From: Pantoea eucalypti
GTDB taxonomy: Bacteria; Pseudomonadota; Gammaproteobacteria; Enterobacterales; Enterobacteriaceae
Direction: 5' to 3'
NCBI RefSeq assembly: GCF_009646115.1
Contig: NZ_CP045720.1
Coordinates: 1,054,001 to 1,118,000 of the forward strand
DNA length: 64,000 bases
Shown here: piece after piece, positions 58,048 through 64,000 of the stretch
Layout of the letters: each line of letters opens with the position of its first letter
How positions within the stretch are numbered: position 1 is the first letter of the stretch
Program-made: the position numbers and the translations under genes
Notes under the pieces: model-generated
Seen by the model: only the letters and a program-made list of their open reading frames with translations
The model's database searches: none
Told to the model about the DNA's origin: nothing

Positions 58048-58226
58048 GGGAGCTTATGCCTGTAGTAAAGCATCGCTGACCAGGGACAAAAACGCCGGGG
58101 GCGTTTTTGAACAACGCAAAGCGTTGGTCTGGCAAGGGGCGCACCTCAGGGATGAGGTGCGTAATCGTCCGCGCTGAGCTGCCATGGATAGCATTTTTTG
58201 CGTCTTTACGGAGGGCATAGGCTCCC
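58048..58226. repeat. 179-bp MITE-like palindromic element with hairpin core
   Basis: Terminal imperfect inverted repeats of 23 bases (58048-58070 and 58204-58226) agree at 18 positions: GGGAGC[T/C]TATGCC, a four-base divergent block, GTAAAG. Inside are three successive perfect hairpins: AAAACGCCGGGGGCGTTTT (58089-58107), CAACGC-AAA-GCGTTG (58112-58126) and CGCACCTCA-GGGA-TGAGGTGCG (58140-58161). There is no ORF. It fits a non-autonomous intergenic repeat or a structured RNA. Only one copy is in this window, so dispersal cannot be checked here. Confidence 0.6.
58088..58108 (+). terminator. Terminator after the pst-like genes
   Basis: AAAAACGCC-GGG-GGCGTTTTT is a 9-bp stem with a three-base loop and T run, 92 bases after the pstB stop and inside the palindromic element. 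Confidence 0.8.
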
Positions 58227-58276
58227 TGAATCTTTACTCTGCCAGTACTTCATAAGAAGCCCTGGCTTCCCATGCA

Positions 58277-58915
58277 TCAGTCGTTAGCATAGCCCTGCGG
58301 CGGCAGCGGTTCGCCATCCAGCCAGGCTTTGCCGTCTCGCATTTCCAGCCGACCCTCAACAAACCAGCTGATCACCAGCGGATAGATAGCGTGTTCCTGG
58401 TGCTGCACCCGCTCCGTAATCTCCGCTTCACTGTCGCCAGGAAAGACCGGCACTTTGGCCTGCAGGATCACCGGTCCGCCATCCAGTTCGTCCGTCACGA
58501 AATGCACGGACGTGCCATGTTCGCTGTCGCCATTTTCCAGCGCCTGACGATGCGTATGCAGACCCGGATATTTCGGCAGCAGAGAAGGGTGGATATTCAG
58601 CAGGCGATTATGAAAATGCGCCACAAAAGCGCTGCTGAGAATGCGCATATAACCGGCCAGCACAATCAGGTCTGGACGGTATGCGTCGATTTCAGTGATG
58701 AGCTGACGATCAAAGGCTTCGCGGTCAGCGAAGTCACTGGCGGCAAGCGCATGGGCGGGAATGCCCGCCTCCTGCGCCCGCGTCAGGCCATAAGCGGCGG
58801 CACGGTTGCTGAACACGGCAGCGACGCTGCCGTGAATCTGCCCGCTTTCACAGGCGTCAAGGATGGACTGAAGGTTACTTCCGTTGCCGGAAATCAGTAC
58901 AACCAGCTTTTTCAT
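58277..58915 (-). CDS. purN: Phosphoribosylglycinamide formyltransferase PurN
   Basis: 212 residues, as in E. coli. 10-formyl-THF-dependent transformylase of purine synthesis: [18 protein letters not shown] at the start, catalytic Asn/His/Asp region with [17 protein letters not shown] and [20 protein letters not shown]. Its ATG overlaps the purM stop by four bases, the conserved purMN operon. Confidence 0.97.
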   Translation of the reverse strand: MKKLVVLISGNGSNLQSILDACESGQIHGSVAAVFSNRAAAYGLTRAQEAGIPAHALAASDFADREAFDRQLITEIDAYRPDLIVLAGYMRILSSAFVAHFHNRLLNIHPSLLPKYPGLHTHRQALENGDSEHGTSVHFVTDELDGGPVILQAKVPVFPGDSEAEITERVQHQEHAIYPLVISWFVEGRLEMRDGKAWLDGEPLPPQGYAND

Positions 58916-59952
58916 CCGTTAATAACCACACGCTCTTCAGCATCCGACGCTTTAATCACGCCGAGCTTCCAGGCTTTCTCGCCTGCGGCCTGCATCAGCG
59001 CAATCGCCTTGTCCGCCTCTGCCGGGCTCAGGGCAATGATCATGCCGACGCCGCAGTTAAAGGTGCGGTACATCTCGAAACGGCTGACGTTGCCCGCCTG
59101 CTGTAACCAGCTGAATACCGCCGGCCATTCCCAGCTCTTCTCGTCGATCACGGCCTGAGTATTGTCAGGCAGTACGCGCGGAATATTCTCCCAGAAGCCG
59201 CCGCCGGTCAGGTGCGCAATAGCGTGTACATCGACCTGCTCAATCAGGCTCAGGATATTTTTCACGTAGATGCGGGTCGGTTCCAGCAGATGATCAGCCA
59301 GCGGTTTGCCTTCCAGCTGTTCAGCCAGTGGATCCGTGTTGCTGACTTCCAGAATTTTGCGCACAAGCGAATAGCCATTGGAGTGCGGGCCGCTTGATCC
59401 GAGGGCGATCAGTACGTCACCATCCTGCACCTTGCTGCCATCAATGATTTCTGACTTTTCCACCACGCCGACACAAAAACCCGCCACGTCGTAATCTTCG
59501 CCGTGATACATGCCTGGCATCTCAGCAGTTTCACCGCCTACCAGCGCACAACCCGACTGCAGACACCCTTCGGCGATGCCGGTGATCACCGCAGAGGCGG
59601 TTTCCACATCCAGTTTGCCGGTGGCGTAGTAGTCGAGGAAGAAGAGCGGCTCAGCGCCCTGTACCACCAGGTCGTTAACGCACATCGCGACCAGGTCAAC
59701 ACCAATGGCATCGTGGCGTTTGAGATCCATCGCCAGGCGCAGCTTGGTGCCGACGCCATCGGTGCCGGAGACCAGCACCGGTTCACGGTATTTTTGCGGC
59801 AGCGCGCAAAGCGCACCAAAACCGCCCAGTCCACCCATCACTTCCGGGCGACGCGTCTTTTTCACTACGCCTTTAATACGGTCAACCAGAGCGTTACCAG
59901 CATCAATATCAACACCGGCGTCTTTGTAACTGAGAGAGGTTTTGTCGGTCAC
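58912..59952 (-). CDS. purM: Phosphoribosylformylglycinamidine cyclo-ligase PurM
   Basis: 346 residues (E. coli 345). AIR synthetase of purine synthesis. Conserved stretches include [30 protein letters not shown] and [21 protein letters not shown]. The start is GTG 59952, giving [19 protein letters not shown] as in E. coli, with GGGGA upstream; 23 further codons are open upstream but would run through the promoter. A PurR box lies about 65 bases upstream. Confidence 0.97.
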   Translation of the reverse strand: MTDKTSLSYKDAGVDIDAGNALVDRIKGVVKKTRRPEVMGGLGGFGALCALPQKYREPVLVSGTDGVGTKLRLAMDLKRHDAIGVDLVAMCVNDLVVQGAEPLFFLDYYATGKLDVETASAVITGIAEGCLQSGCALVGGETAEMPGMYHGEDYDVAGFCVGVVEKSEIIDGSKVQDGDVLIALGSSGPHSNGYSLVRKILEVSNTDPLAEQLEGKPLADHLLEPTRIYVKNILSLIEQVDVHAIAHLTGGGFWENIPRVLPDNTQAVIDEKSWEWPAVFSWLQQAGNVSRFEMYRTFNCGVGMIIALSPAEADKAIALMQAAGEKAWKLGVIKASDAEERVVING

Positions 59953-60015
59953 TGCGAGGTCCCCACGCGAATTGCGGTTGGTGGTTAAAATAAAGCGCGG
60001 CAATTCTATCAGTGC

Positions 60016-60031
60016 AGGCAAACGTTTGCGA
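60016..60031 (-). promoter_or_regulatory. PurR operator of purMN
   Basis: AGGCAAACGTTTGCGA matches the PurR palindrome ACGCAAACGTTTGCGT at the whole 12-base core. It overlaps a plausible minus-strand -35 (TCGCAA), with TAGAAT as -10 (60003-60008) 17 bp further along. Confidence 0.85.
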
Positions 60032-60132
60032 GTCCGGGATTGCGCATCGGGCGATTTTCATTAATCCTCTATTTGTTCCGGTAAAAGCCGCGGCTTTGCG
60101 CAAGAGCAGGTGGCGCAGAGCGCAAAAGGCGG

Positions 60133-60153
60133 TATAATCCCGCGATTTTTTTT
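60133..60153 (+). promoter_or_regulatory. upp promoter -10 and T-tract start region
   Basis: TATAAT (60133-60138) is followed by CCCGC and then GATTTTTTTTA. A GATTTTTTT initially transcribed region is the feature required for UTP-sensitive reiterative transcription at E. coli upp. The -35 region is weak, as there. Confidence 0.75.
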
Positions 60154-60180
60154 AGCTCAACTCATTCCGGGAGAACACCA

Positions 60181-60807
60181 ATGAAGATCGTGGAAGTCAG
60201 ACACCCGCTGGTCAAACATAAACTGGGCCTGATGCGTGAGCATGATATCAGCACAAAGCGTTTTCGCGAGCTGGCCTCTGAAGTGGGCAGCCTGCTGACC
60301 TACGAAGCGACCGCCGATCTGGAAACAGAGCGCGTCACCATTGAGGGCTGGAATGGCCCGGTAGAGATCGACCAGATCAAAGGCAAAAAAATCACGGTGG
60401 TCCCGATTCTGCGTGCCGGCCTGGGCATGATGGAAGGGGTGCTGGAGCACGTCCCCAGCGCCCGTATCAGCGTGGTGGGTGTTTACCGTGATGAAGAAAC
60501 CCTGGAGCCGGTTCCCTACTTCCAGAAGCTGGTCTCTAACATTGAAGAGCGCCTGGCGCTGGTGGTCGACCCGATGCTGGCGACCGGCGGTTCCATGATC
60601 GCCACCGTCGATCTGCTGAAGAAAGCGGGCTGCACCAGCATCAAAGTGCTGGTTCTGGTTGCCGCGCCAGAAGGGATTGCCGCGCTGGAGAAAGCGCATC
60701 CTGACGTCGAGCTTTATACCGCGTCAGTGGACCAGGGACTGAATGAAAAGGGTTACATCATTCCCGGGCTCGGCGATGCCGGGGACAAAATTTTCGGAAC
60801 CAAATAA
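60181..60807 (+). CDS. upp: Uracil phosphoribosyltransferase
   Basis: 208 residues, identical length to E. coli. Salvages uracil to UMP using PRPP. PRPP loop [22 protein letters not shown] (about 124-145), and the C-terminal uracil-binding [20 protein letters not shown] 60181 follows GGGAG by eight bases. It lies upstream of uraA with a terminator between that must be partly read through. Confidence 0.98.
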   Translation: MKIVEVRHPLVKHKLGLMREHDISTKRFRELASEVGSLLTYEATADLETERVTIEGWNGPVEIDQIKGKKITVVPILRAGLGMMEGVLEHVPSARISVVGVYRDEETLEPVPYFQKLVSNIEERLALVVDPMLATGGSMIATVDLLKKAGCTSIKVLVLVAAPEGIAALEKAHPDVELYTASVDQGLNEKGYIIPGLGDAGDKIFGTK

Positions 60808-60814
60808 AACGCAC

Positions 60815-60841
60815 AGCCGACCAGAGAGTCGGCTTTTTTTT
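60815..60841 (+). terminator. Terminator between upp and uraA
   Basis: AGCCGAC-CAGAGA-GTCGGCT, a 7-bp stem followed by eight T residues. Confidence 0.88.
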
Positions 60842-60941
60842 GGCAAAAAACACCCCACGGATTCGGCCTGCCGCAAGGCGCACCGGCGTGCCTGCTGCTG
60901 TGCCTGAGGCCCGAATCGTCGGGGAAAAAATAAGGGGATAA

Positions 60942-62228
60942 ATGATGACTCGTCGCGCCATTGGCGTCAGTGAACGACCGCCGTTACTGCAAACTATTCC
61001 ACTCAGCCTGCAACACCTTTTTGCCATGTTTGGTGCCACGGTACTGGTACCCATTCTGTTTCACATCAACCCGGCGACAGTGCTGTTGTTTAACGGGGTC
61101 GGCACACTGATTTATCTCTTTATCTGTAAAGGCAAAATTCCCGCCTATCTGGGTTCGAGCTTTGCTTTTATCTCGCCGGTACTGCTATTGCTGCCGCTGG
61201 GTTATGAGGTCGCACTGGGCGGGTTTATTCTCTGCGGCGTGCTGTTTTGCATCGTGGCGCTGATTGTCAAACGCGCCGGAACCGGCTGGCTCGATGTGAT
61301 GTTCCCTCCGGCGGCGATGGGCGCAATTGTCGCCGTCATCGGTCTGGAGCTGGCGGGTGTGGCCGCGAATATGGCGGGCCTGCTGCCTGCTGAAGGCAGT
61401 ACGCCCGACAGTAAAACTGTGCTGATCTCGCTGGTCACGCTGGCGGTAACCGTTTTCGGTTCCGTGCTGTTCCGTGGCTTCCTGGCGATCATCCCGATTC
61501 TGGTCGGGGTCGTGGCGGGTTATCTGCTTTCCGCGTTTATGGGCATCGTTGACTGGAGCGGCGTGGTCAAAGCGCCCTGGTTTGCACTGCCGACCTTTTA
61601 TACGCCGCGCTTTGAGTGGGTAGCGATGCTGACGATTTTGCCTGCGGCGCTGGTAGTGATTGCCGAGCATATCGGTCATCTGGTGGTCACCGCCAATATC
61701 GTGAAGAAAGATCTGATTCGCGACCCCGGTCTGCATCGTTCAATGTTCGCTAACGGTTTATCGACCGTCATCTCCGGCTTCTTTGGTTCCACGCCCAACA
61801 CCACCTACGGTGAAAACATCGGTGTGATGGCGATTACCCGCGTCTACAGCACATGGGTGATTGGCGGCGCGGCGATTCTGGCGATTCTGCTCTCCTGCGT
61901 TGGCAAACTGGCGGCGGTGATCCAGGCGATCCCGGTTCCGGTTATGGGCGGTGTGTCGCTGCTGCTGTATGGGGTCATTGGCGCCTCCGGTATCCGGGTG
62001 TTGATCGAATCCAAAGTCGATTACAACAAAGCGCAGAACCTGATCCTCACCTCGGTGATCCTGATCATCGGGGTCAGCGGGGCGAAAGTGCATATCGGCG
62101 CAGCGGAGCTGAAAGGCATGGCGCTGGCGACGATCGTCGGTGTCGGACTGGCGTTGATCTTCCGGGTTATCTCGCTGCTCAGACCTGAAGAAGTGGTGCT
62201 GGAGGCTGAAGAAACGCGCGAGCAGTGA
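60942..62228 (+). CDS. uraA: Uracil permease UraA
   Basis: 428 residues (E. coli 429). NCS2-family uracil:proton symporter with 14 membrane segments. Key family residues are in the half-helix pair around FAFISPVLLL and the substrate motif VIAEHIGHLVVT (Glu near 241) and STPNTTYGENIGVMAITRVYS (Glu near 290). ATG 60942 or 60945; AAGGGGAT precedes. It is co-transcribed with upp to some degree. Confidence 0.97.
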   Translation: MMTRRAIGVSERPPLLQTIPLSLQHLFAMFGATVLVPILFHINPATVLLFNGVGTLIYLFICKGKIPAYLGSSFAFISPVLLLLPLGYEVALGGFILCGVLFCIVALIVKRAGTGWLDVMFPPAAMGAIVAVIGLELAGVAANMAGLLPAEGSTPDSKTVLISLVTLAVTVFGSVLFRGFLAIIPILVGVVAGYLLSAFMGIVDWSGVVKAPWFALPTFYTPRFEWVAMLTILPAALVVIAEHIGHLVVTANIVKKDLIRDPGLHRSMFANGLSTVISGFFGSTPNTTYGENIGVMAITRVYSTWVIGGAAILAILLSCVGKLAAVIQAIPVPVMGGVSLLLYGVIGASGIRVLIESKVDYNKAQNLILTSVILIIGVSGAKVHIGAAELKGMALATIVGVGLALIFRVISLLRPEEVVLEAEETREQ

Positions 62229-62336
62229 TCGCCGCGAGCCTGACAGGATCCGGGGCAGGGACGCCCCATTCATCTCTTTCTGAAAACTGTGTTAGACTTC
62301 CCCCGATTTTTTGCTTGTTCTCTTGCTGAGGTGCTT

Positions 62337-63038
62337 CTGAACACGCCGGCACAATTGTCATTGCCACTCTATTTACCTGACGATGAAACCTTCTCCAGCT
62401 TCTGGCCGGGGGAAAACCCGTCGCTGATTGCCGCCCTGAAAGGCGCGCTCAACCAACAACATGGCAGCTATCTCTACTTCTGGTCACGCGAAGGCGGTGG
62501 GCGGAGCCATTTGCTGCACGCCGCGTGTGCCGAAATGTCCGCACGCAGTGAAGCCGTGGGCTATGTTCCGCTGGATAAACGCACCTGGTTTGTTCCGGAC
62601 GTTCTTGAAGGGATGGAGCAGCTGTCACTGGTCTGTATCGATAACATCGAGTGCATTGCAGGCGAGCCGGAATGGGAAATGGCGATCTTCGATCTCTATA
62701 ACCGCATTCTGGAAACCGGTAACACGCGTCTGTTTATCACCGGCGATCGTCCGCCACGCCAGCTTAATCTTCAGCTGCCCGATCTCGCCTCGCGCCTTGA
62801 CTGGGGGCAAATCTATCGCCTGCAGCCGCTTTCTGATGAAGATAAATTACAGGCGTTGCAGTTGCGTGCCGGGTTACGCGGATTTGAGCTGCCGGAAGAT
62901 GTGGGTCGCTTCCTGCTGAAGCGACTCGATCGTGAAATGCGCACGCTGTTTGATACGCTGGATCGTCTTGATCGCGCCTCGATCAGCGCCCAGCGCAAAC
63001 TCACCATTCCCTTTGTTAAAGAGACGCTCGGCCTTTAA
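62337..63038 (+). CDS. hda: DnaA inactivator Hda, CTG start
   Basis: 233 residues from a CTG codon at 62337, matching E. coli Hda in length and N-terminus ([19 protein letters not shown]). GAGG lies five bases upstream. No ATG or GTG in frame gives a homologous start; the nearest (GTG/TTG at 62289) adds a stretch unlike the family. A CTG start has been reported for E. coli hda. The clamp-binding motif QLSLPL at residues 6-11 recruits beta clamp, and the AAA+ domain follows with a degenerate Walker A ([13 protein letters not shown]), Walker B VCIDNIE and sensor [10 protein letters not shown]. It promotes hydrolysis of DnaA-ATP after initiation. It overlaps the convergent arsC-like gene by four bases. 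Confidence 0.93.
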   Translation: MNTPAQLSLPLYLPDDETFSSFWPGENPSLIAALKGALNQQHGSYLYFWSREGGGRSHLLHAACAEMSARSEAVGYVPLDKRTWFVPDVLEGMEQLSLVCIDNIECIAGEPEWEMAIFDLYNRILETGNTRLFITGDRPPRQLNLQLPDLASRLDWGQIYRLQPLSDEDKLQALQLRAGLRGFELPEDVGRFLLKRLDREMRTLFDTLDRLDRASISAQRKLTIPFVKETLGL

Positions 63039-63376
63039 AGAATGTCGAGCACCGCATCTGGCGGGCGGCCAATCCGCGCCTTATCGCCATTGATCACTAT
63101 CGGCCTTTCAATCAGCACCGGATTCTCTACCAGTGCATCCAGCAGCGCACTTTCACCTTTGTCGTCAAGCGCCAGCTCGCTGTAGATCGCCTCTTTAGTT
63201 CGCATTAACTCGCGTGCGCTCTGCATACCCAGTTTCTGTAACAGGATTTGCAGCGTCTCGCGGTCGGGCGGCGTCTGCAGATAGAGCACCACATCCGGCT
63301 CAATTCCGCGGGCAGTCAGCAGCGCCAGCGTCTCACGGCTCTTGCTGCAGCGCGGGTTGTGATAAATCGTCACCAT
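63035..63376 (-). CDS. yfgD: ArsC family reductase-like protein (YfgD)
   Basis: 113 residues (E. coli YfgD 119). Thioredoxin-fold ArsC/Spx relative with the single catalytic Cys10 in [15 protein letters not shown], plus the late conserved [13 protein letters not shown] segment. The family covers glutaredoxin-dependent arsenate reductases, but no ars operon is nearby, so arsenate reduction is not shown. It lies downstream of bepA and converges with hda. Confidence 0.92.
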   Translation of the reverse strand: MVTIYHNPRCSKSRETLALLTARGIEPDVVLYLQTPPDRETLQILLQKLGMQSARELMRTKEAIYSELALDDKGESALLDALVENPVLIERPIVINGDKARIGRPPDAVLDIL

Positions 63377-63426
63377 CTCTGACTCTCCTTTCTTCTCTGT
63401 TCGCGACGTGCTGGCGGTGTGAGTGC

Positions 63427-64000
63427 TTAGCCTTTCTGATACTGCTTAAAGCGCTGTTGTAACTGGCGCAGCTGATCGATACGGGCATCGTAACGCGCCT
63501 GTTTCAGGCTGCCGAGCGGCACCTGTGCGCTGGCACTGCTCAGGGTGGTGATCGCCTGATCAAGCTGGCCATTCAGGGCCAGACTCTCTGCCCGCGCCGA
63601 TAACTCTTCATCATTTAGTCCCTGCTGCGCCGAGGCCTGCGCCAGTAAATCCCAGCCGTTGGGATCATCTTTATTGGCCCAGGTGTAGCGGTTCAGAATA
63701 CGGCTGGCATTGGCATACTGTTTCGCTTCAACGTAGGCATTGGCCAGATTGAGCTGCACCACCGGACTGTTTTTGGCACCGGTTGCGGCGGTGAGCAGGG
63801 CGATGGCCTGCTGTGGCTGATTCAGGCCGATATCAATGTCCGACATGATATCCAGGAACCAGACATTATTGGGCTGCTTCGCCAGCAACGGGGTGATAAT
63901 ACGTTTCGCATCGGCGTAACTCTTCGCCTGCAAAAACTGTATGGCTTTGCCATATTGTGACGCCATCTGCTCACGGGAATTGCCGCTGGCATACTGACTC
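63427..64000 (-). CDS. bepA: Beta-barrel assembly-enhancing protease BepA, C-terminal part (partial)
   Basis: About 190 C-terminal codons; the gene runs off the right edge, so its N-terminal M48 metalloprotease domain is not visible. The segment is the TPR domain that contacts the BAM complex and LptD: WFLDIMSDIDIGLNQPQQAI, LNLANAYVEAKQYANASRIL, WDLLAQASAQQGLNDEELSA, ending LGSLKQARYDARIDQLRQLQ as in E. coli BepA (YfgC). Identification rests on this tail and on the neighbouring yfgD and hda. Confidence 0.93.
   Translation of the reverse strand, partial: SQYASGNSREQMASQYGKAIQFLQAKSYADAKRIITPLLAKQPNNVWFLDIMSDIDIGLNQPQQAIALLTAATGAKNSPVVQLNLANAYVEAKQYANASRILNRYTWANKDDPNGWDLLAQASAQQGLNDEELSARAESLALNGQLDQAITTLSSASAQVPLGSLKQARYDARIDQLRQLQQRFKQYQKG

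Noticed and set aside
1..64000. CRISPR arrays, rRNA operons, complete insertion sequences
   Set aside because: No regularly spaced repeats, no rRNA sequence and no transposase frame were found in the window.

Overview
The window is chromosomal DNA from an enterobacterium, most likely Erwiniaceae and probably Pantoea or a close relative. Most proteins align closely, from memory, with their Escherichia coli K-12 counterparts. The gene order is the E. coli '57-minute' order: glyA, hcaT, csiE, suhB, trmJ, isc, pepB, sseB/sseA, yfhM, pbpC, ndk, rlmN, pilW, rodZ, ispG, hisS, yfgM, bamB, der, yfgJ, xseA, guaBA, yfgG, ppx, ppk, purNM, upp, uraA, hda, arsC-like, bepA. The departures fit a Pantoea-like genome: a PQQ-dependent membrane dehydrogenase, a protealysin/emfourin pair, a pstCAB-like cluster beside ppk, mgtE, and an isc locus reduced to iscR-iscS. 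Genus is inference.

Layout. 1-6 kb: 3' end of glyA, an MFS transporter (hcaT), csiE, a zinc-type transporter pair (zevAB-like) with a Zur-like operator touching the start codon, and an unknown coiled-coil membrane protein. 6-12.8 kb: suhB, trmJ, iscR behind two IscR sites, a short iscS followed directly by pepB with no iscU/iscA/hscBA/fdx, then sseB and sseA. 12.9-20.2 kb: bacterial alpha-2-macroglobulin (yfhM) and its partner pbpC. 20.3-30.3 kb: ndk and the long housekeeping run rlmN to yfgJ (rRNA/tRNA modification, cell shape, isoprenoids, tRNA charging, outer-membrane assembly, ribosome assembly). 30.6-34.5 kb: PQQ dehydrogenase and the protease/inhibitor operon. 34.6-39.2 kb: xseA and guaBA with a PurR-like box.

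39.2-45.0 kb is a small genomic island inserted at the 3' end of guaA. A 10-bp duplication of the guaA tail bounds it (39217-39226 and 44981-44990), and the displaced host copy still reads Glu-Trp-Glu-stop and is followed by a second terminator. Apart from one 43-codon ORF and about 740 bases of AT-rich non-coding DNA, its only cargo is a 1531-residue protein. That protein has an N-terminal PD-(D/E)XK (Mrr-like) nuclease motif, a central STAND-type NTPase and a roughly 1000-residue helical C-terminus. This is the architecture of Avs-type antiviral STAND nucleases, and it is the best candidate here for an undescribed system. No integrase remains.

45.3-49.8 kb: DUF3750 protein, a small YodC-like protein, a two-gene module resembling a HicA-type toxin/antitoxin pair behind a perfect palindrome, mgtE, yfgG and a tehB-like methyltransferase. 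49.7-58.3 kb: ppx-ppk (polyphosphate) facing a pstC-pstA-pstB-like ABC transporter whose permeases carry large periplasmic insertions, followed by a 179-bp MITE-like palindromic element. 58.3-64 kb: purNM behind a PurR box, upp with a conserved U-tract leader, uraA, hda with a CTG start, arsC-like, and the C-terminal half of bepA.

The genes mix housekeeping functions with accessory loci at three spots: next to gcd, at the guaA island, and between guaA and mgtE. No rRNA, tRNA, CRISPR array or complete insertion sequence was seen.
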